From NCBI GenBank assembly GCA_028292785.1, contig JAQGLQ010000035.1:1-5884 (forward strand): a stretch of DNA of 5,884 nucleotides. Direction: 5' to 3'. Below the pieces are notes generated by a model. That model made no database searches. It worked only from the letters and a program-made list of their open reading frames with translations, and had not been told where the DNA came from. The stretch comes from Noviherbaspirillum sp. (GTDB lineage: Bacteria; Pseudomonadota; Gammaproteobacteria; Burkholderiales; Burkholderiaceae). The position numbers were made by a program, and so were the translations under genes. This document shows positions 1-5,884 of this stretch, in pieces (the first letter of the stretch is position 1; every line of letters begins with the position of its first letter).

Positions 1-1700
1 CTGGTGATGCTGGCGCAGGCGCTGATCGGTTTTCCGCGCCACCTGTCGCAGCACAGCGGCGGCTTCGTCATCGCGCGCGACAGCCTGGCGCGGCTGGTGC
101 CGATCGAAAACGCGGCGATGGAGGGGCGCAATGTGATCCAGTGGGACAAGGATGACCTCGATGCCATGGGCCTGCTGAAGATCGATGTGCTGGCGCTCGG
201 CATCCTGTCGGCGATCCGGCGCGCGCTGGATTTCATCGGCGAGCGGCACGGCGAAGCGTTCGGCATGCAGGATGTGCCCCCCGAAGACCCGGCCACCTAC
301 AGGATGATTTCGAAAGCCGATACGGTCGGCGTATTCCAGATCGAATCACGGGCGCAGATGTCGATGCTGCCGCGCCTGAGGCCGGAAAAATTCTACGACC
401 TGGTGATCGAAGTCGCGATCGTGCGCCCGGGCCCGATACAAGGCGGCATGGTGCATCCCTATCTGCAACGGCGGCAGGGACTGGAACCCGTCACATATCC
501 GAGCGATGCCATCAGGCAGGCACTGGAGCGCACGCTCGGGGTACCCATCTTTCAGGAACAGGTCATGCAGATCGCCATCCTGGCCGCCGGGTTTTCGCCC
601 GGGGAAGCGGACAGCCTGCGGCGCGCGATGGCGGCATGGAAGAAAAAAGGGGAACTGGAGAAGTTTCATCAGCGCCTGGTCGGTGGCATGCGCAAGAACG
701 GCTATGACGAAGCATTCGCCCAACGAATTTTCAGGCAGATCGAAGGCTTCGGCGAATACGGATTTCCGGAGTCGCATGCGGCCAGTTTCGCGCTGCTCGT
801 TTATGTGTCGGCCTGGATCAAATGCCATGAGCCGGCGGCGTTTCTGGCCGCGCTGCTTAATGCCCAACCCATGGGATTTTATTCGCCGTCGCAACTGGTC
901 CAGGATGCGCGACGTCACCGGATCGAAGTGCGGCCGCCCGACATCACGATCAGCGACTGGGACTGCACGCTGGAGGAATTCGCCACGGGGAAAAGCCAGC
1001 CTGCCGTGCGTCTCGGACTGCGCATGGTCAAAGGCCTCTCGGCCGAAGCGGCGGAGCGCATCGCGGAAGTGCGTGCGATCAAGCCGTTCGAGAGCGTCGA
1101 TGACTTGTCCCGCCGTGCCCGCCTGGCGGTGCGGGATCTGCAGGCCTTGGCGCGGGCCAATGCGCTGCTGTCGCTGAGCGGGCACCGGCGCCAGGCGGCA
1201 TGGCAGGTTGCCGGCATGGTGCCCGCGCCGGCATTGCTGAAGGATGCGCCGGTGGCTGAAGATCCGGTCGCATTGCCTTCCGCCTCGGAAGGCCAGGAAA
1301 TCGTCGCGGACTATGCCAGCTTCGGATTGACCCTGAACCGCCACCCGCTTGCGCTGCTGCGCGCCAGATTCAAGGCCATGAATCTGTCGACGGCGCGCGA
1401 CATGCGCTCGTTCCCGAACGGCAAGCTGGCACGCACGACAGGACTGGTCACCATGCGCCAGCGGCCGGAGACGGCGCGAGGAACGCTGTTCGTGACGCTG
1501 GAGGATGAAACCGGCGTGACCAATGTGATCGTCTGGCCGGGCCTGATGGAAAAGCAGCGCAAGGAACTTCTGAACGCCAGGCTATTGACGGTGTATGGCG
1601 TATGGCAGCGCGAAGGAGAAGTCATGCACCTGATCGCGAAGAGGGTGGTGGATCATTCGGTCATGCTGGGGAGCCTGTCGATTGGGAGCAGGAATTTTCA

Positions 1701-1704
<4 letters not shown>
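1..1704 (+). CDS. dnaE2: Error-prone DNA polymerase DnaE2 (ImuC), C-terminal half, 5' end outside window
   Basis: Partial gene: 567 codons are visible and the frame is open to the left edge, so no start is seen. Known DnaE2 proteins are roughly 1000-1100 residues, so about half is present. Numbering visible codons from base 1, GLLKIDVLALG carries the Asp (residue 62, bases 184-186) that aligns with the third catalytic Asp of E. coli DnaE; the other two lie upstream. Next come the fingers region with VRPGPIQGGM (~140-150) and EQVMQIA (~186), and the family-typical EGFGEYGFPESHAASFAL (~248-265). A helix-hairpin-helix region follows (~335-385), then an OB fold (~475-552), and the end SRNFH is typical of DnaE2. 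There is no tau-binding extension as in replicative DnaE. Known role: lesion-bypass synthesis with ImuA and ImuB after DNA damage, usually under LexA control. Any LexA box would be outside the window. The reading frame is intact here. The last four bases overlap the convergent kinase gene. Confidence 0.95.
1275..1293. repeat. Perfect 8-bp inverted repeat inside dnaE2
   Basis: GCCTTCCG (1275-1282) and CGGAAGGC (1286-1293) are perfect reverse complements separated by the 3-base loop CCT. The repeat lies within coding sequence, in the probably flexible linker between the helix-hairpin-helix and OB-fold regions (codons for LPSASEG). No T-run follows on either strand, so it does not look like an intrinsic terminator. 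It may be chance in GC-rich DNA. Confidence 0.6.
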
Positions 1705-5042
<3,338 letters not shown>

Positions 5043-5051
5043 AATTGATTG

Positions 5052-5135
5052 TTATGCAAGCTGAAGATGGAACAGCGCACAGAGCAAGCCGGCATGACAA
5101 GCAACCAGCACGGGCCACTCTTTGCGACGGTTCAT
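5052..5135 (-). other. 27-codon open frame upstream of, and in phase with, the kinase
   Basis: ATG at 5135-5133 opens 27 codons (MNRRKEW...LFHLQLA) ending at TAA 5054-5052. It is in the same frame as the kinase, whose ATG follows after three more codons. The N-terminus is basic and the remainder hydrophobic, so it could form one membrane segment. No Shine-Dalgarno sequence precedes it, and I recognise no family. It could be a short leader peptide coupled to kinase translation, the relic of a longer kinase N-terminus cut by a nonsense change, or chance. Evidence that it is translated is weak. Confidence 0.25.
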
Positions 5136-5162
5136 ACTAGAGCAAATGTGAGGTCAGCAAAA
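5134..5162 (-). promoter_or_regulatory. Weak candidate promoter for the kinase gene
   Basis: Read on the - strand, TTTTGC (5162-5157) and TAGTAT (5139-5134) are separated by 17 bases and loosely resemble sigma-70 -35 and -10 hexamers. The -10 matches the consensus at four of six positions and the -35 poorly. It lies just past the terminator and about 90 bases before the kinase start, and it overlaps the terminator T-run. A promoter somewhere between the terminator and the kinase is expected, but this exact pair is a guess. Confidence 0.2.
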
Positions 5163-5201
5163 CAAAAAGGCGAAGAGCCGCCGTCGCCGGCGGCAACTTC
5201 G
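5158..5201 (-). terminator. Intrinsic terminator downstream of the LivF-type gene
   Basis: On the - strand an outer stem CGAAG/CTTCG (5201-5197 with 5175-5171) encloses a perfect 7-bp inner stem GCCGCCG/CGGCGGC (5194-5188 with 5183-5177) closed by a GCGA tetraloop of the stable GNRA type. The stems are joined by a small 2-by-1 internal loop. A T-rich tract, TTTTTGTTTT, follows immediately (5168-5159). This is a textbook rho-independent terminator. It sits about 80 bases after the transporter ATPase stop and points toward the kinase, so it should insulate the kinase from transporter operon transcription. The other strand lacks a comparable T-run. Confidence 0.85.
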
Positions 5202-5283
5202 GGTTGTCGCCGCAACATTCCGATATCAGAAGGCTAATAAAAGGCTGGCAGCGCCTGCATGCCCGGTGAACGAAGATAAGTCC

Positions 5284-5884
5284 TCACACGCCCAGGAAGC
5301 CGGCCAGCGTATCCTGCGCGTCGAGCAGCGCGCGCGACTCCCCGGCCTGCACGATCTTTCCTTTTTCGAGCACCACGGCGGAATCGGTATGCGCCAGCAC
5401 CGCGCGATAATTGCGGTCGACGATCAAGGTGCTGATTCCGGTTTCGCGGATCCCGCCGATCACCCGCCATATCTCCTGCACGATGAGCGGGGCCAGGCCC
5501 TCGGTGGCCTCGTCCAGGATCAGCAGTTCCGGATTGGTCATCAGCGCGCGGCCAATGGACAGCATCTGCTGCTCGCCGCCGGACAATTGCTGGCCGCCGT
5601 GGGCCAGCCTTTCCTTCAGCCGCGGAAAGGTATCCAGCACGCGTTCATAGGTCCAGTCCTTGCGGCCGCCGGGACCGCTGCGCGCGCTCATCAGCAGATT
5701 CTCGCTCACCGAAAGATTTGGAAAGATGCCGCGCCCTTCGGGCACGTAGCCTATTCCGAGGCGTGCCATGCGCTCCGGCGGCTGGCCGGTGACATCGCCG
5801 CCTTTCCAGTAAATGGAACCCGACGCGGCCGGCACATAGCCCATGATGGTGCGGATCAGCGTGGTCTTGCCCATGCCGTTGCGG
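5284..5884 (-). CDS. livF: LivF-type ABC transporter ATP-binding protein, 5' end outside window
   Basis: About 199 C-terminal residues are visible, ending at TGA 5286-5284. LivF proteins are about 235-240 residues, so only some 35-40 N-terminal residues are missing. The first visible codons form the end of Walker A (RNGMGKTTL). Then come GYVPEGRGIFPNLSVSENL in the Q-loop region, typical of LivF, the signature LSGGEQQ (5586-5566), and Walker B LLILDEATEGLAP with Asp at 5514-5512 and the catalytic Glu at 5511-5509. Known role: LivF and LivG are the cytoplasmic ATPases of branched-chain amino acid type importers (LivK binding protein, LivH/LivM permeases). Related systems in Burkholderiales take up other amides or carboxylates, so the substrate is not fixed. 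Most LivF proteins have DEP where this has DEA, and the switch-His position in VDRN holds Arg. An ATG inside the Walker A motif (5874) is not the start, because the frame continues to the edge. It is probably the last gene of its operon, since a terminator follows. Confidence 0.9.
   Translation of the reverse strand, partial: RNGMGKTTLIRTIMGYVPAASGSIYWKGGDVTGQPPERMARLGIGYVPEGRGIFPNLSVSENLLMSARSGPGGRKDWTYERVLDTFPRLKERLAHGGQQLSGGEQQMLSIGRALMTNPELLILDEATEGLAPLIVQEIWRVIGGIRETGISTLIVDRNYRAVLAHTDSAVVLEKGKIVQAGESRALLDAQDTLAGFLGV

Noticed and set aside
346..1344. - strand open frame (332 codons) opposite dnaE2
   Set aside because: The + strand clearly encodes conserved polymerase motifs over the same bases. 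The antisense product is Arg/Gln/His-rich with no recognisable domain.
5056..5102. Three AAGC-type short repeats upstream of the kinase as a possible operator
   Set aside because: The shared core is only 5-6 bases, spacing is irregular (28 and 13 bases), and they fall within the possible 27-codon frame. This is not distinguishable from chance.
5049..5237. + strand open frame of 62 codons across the intergenic gap
   Set aside because: It runs through the terminator hairpin, has low-complexity wording, no ribosome binding site and no recognisable family.
5226..5260. Short inverted repeat AGGC/GCCT with a nearby T-rich stretch after the transporter gene as a second terminator
   Set aside because: The stem is only 4 bp with a 7-base loop and an interrupted T tract; the hairpin at 5158-5201 is far stronger.

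Overview
The window is GC-rich chromosomal DNA. The three protein families and their residue wording look like a betaproteobacterium of the order Burkholderiales, possibly Oxalobacteraceae; that placement is a judgement from protein style, not a database match. It holds three genes, two of them cut by the window edges, and almost no non-coding DNA.

Left (1-1704, + strand): the C-terminal half of the error-prone DNA polymerase DnaE2 (ImuC), normally the last gene of the SOS-induced imuA-imuB-dnaE2 mutagenesis cassette. The rest of the cassette would lie to the left. It meets the next gene tail to tail, and the two stop codons share four bases (TTAG, 1701-1704). No intrinsic terminator is visible at the junction.

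Middle (1701-5042, - strand): a large membrane-bound hybrid sensor histidine kinase of 1113 residues. In order it has what looks like the last part of an MHYT membrane domain, a periplasmic helical sensor domain, two PAS domains, a HisKA/HATPase kinase core and two complete receiver domains. No HPt domain or output regulator is visible. Its 5' end is the oddest part of the window. Only one MHYT motif (MHCSGM) remains, the start codon has no Shine-Dalgarno sequence, and a 27-codon open frame in the same reading frame ends at TAA three codons before the start.

Right (5043-5884): a 241-base gap containing a strong intrinsic terminator on the - strand, then the C-terminal part of a LivF-type ABC transporter ATPase on the - strand. 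That gene would be the last of a branched-chain amino acid or related carboxylate uptake operon running in from the right. The terminator separates this operon from the kinase, so the kinase probably has its own promoter in the remaining ~115 bases.

The three genes look like unrelated neighbours (DNA damage mutagenesis, signalling, nutrient uptake). I see no mobile element, CRISPR array or RNA gene, and no convincing new multi-gene system. The main point of interest is the shortened MHYT module of the kinase.
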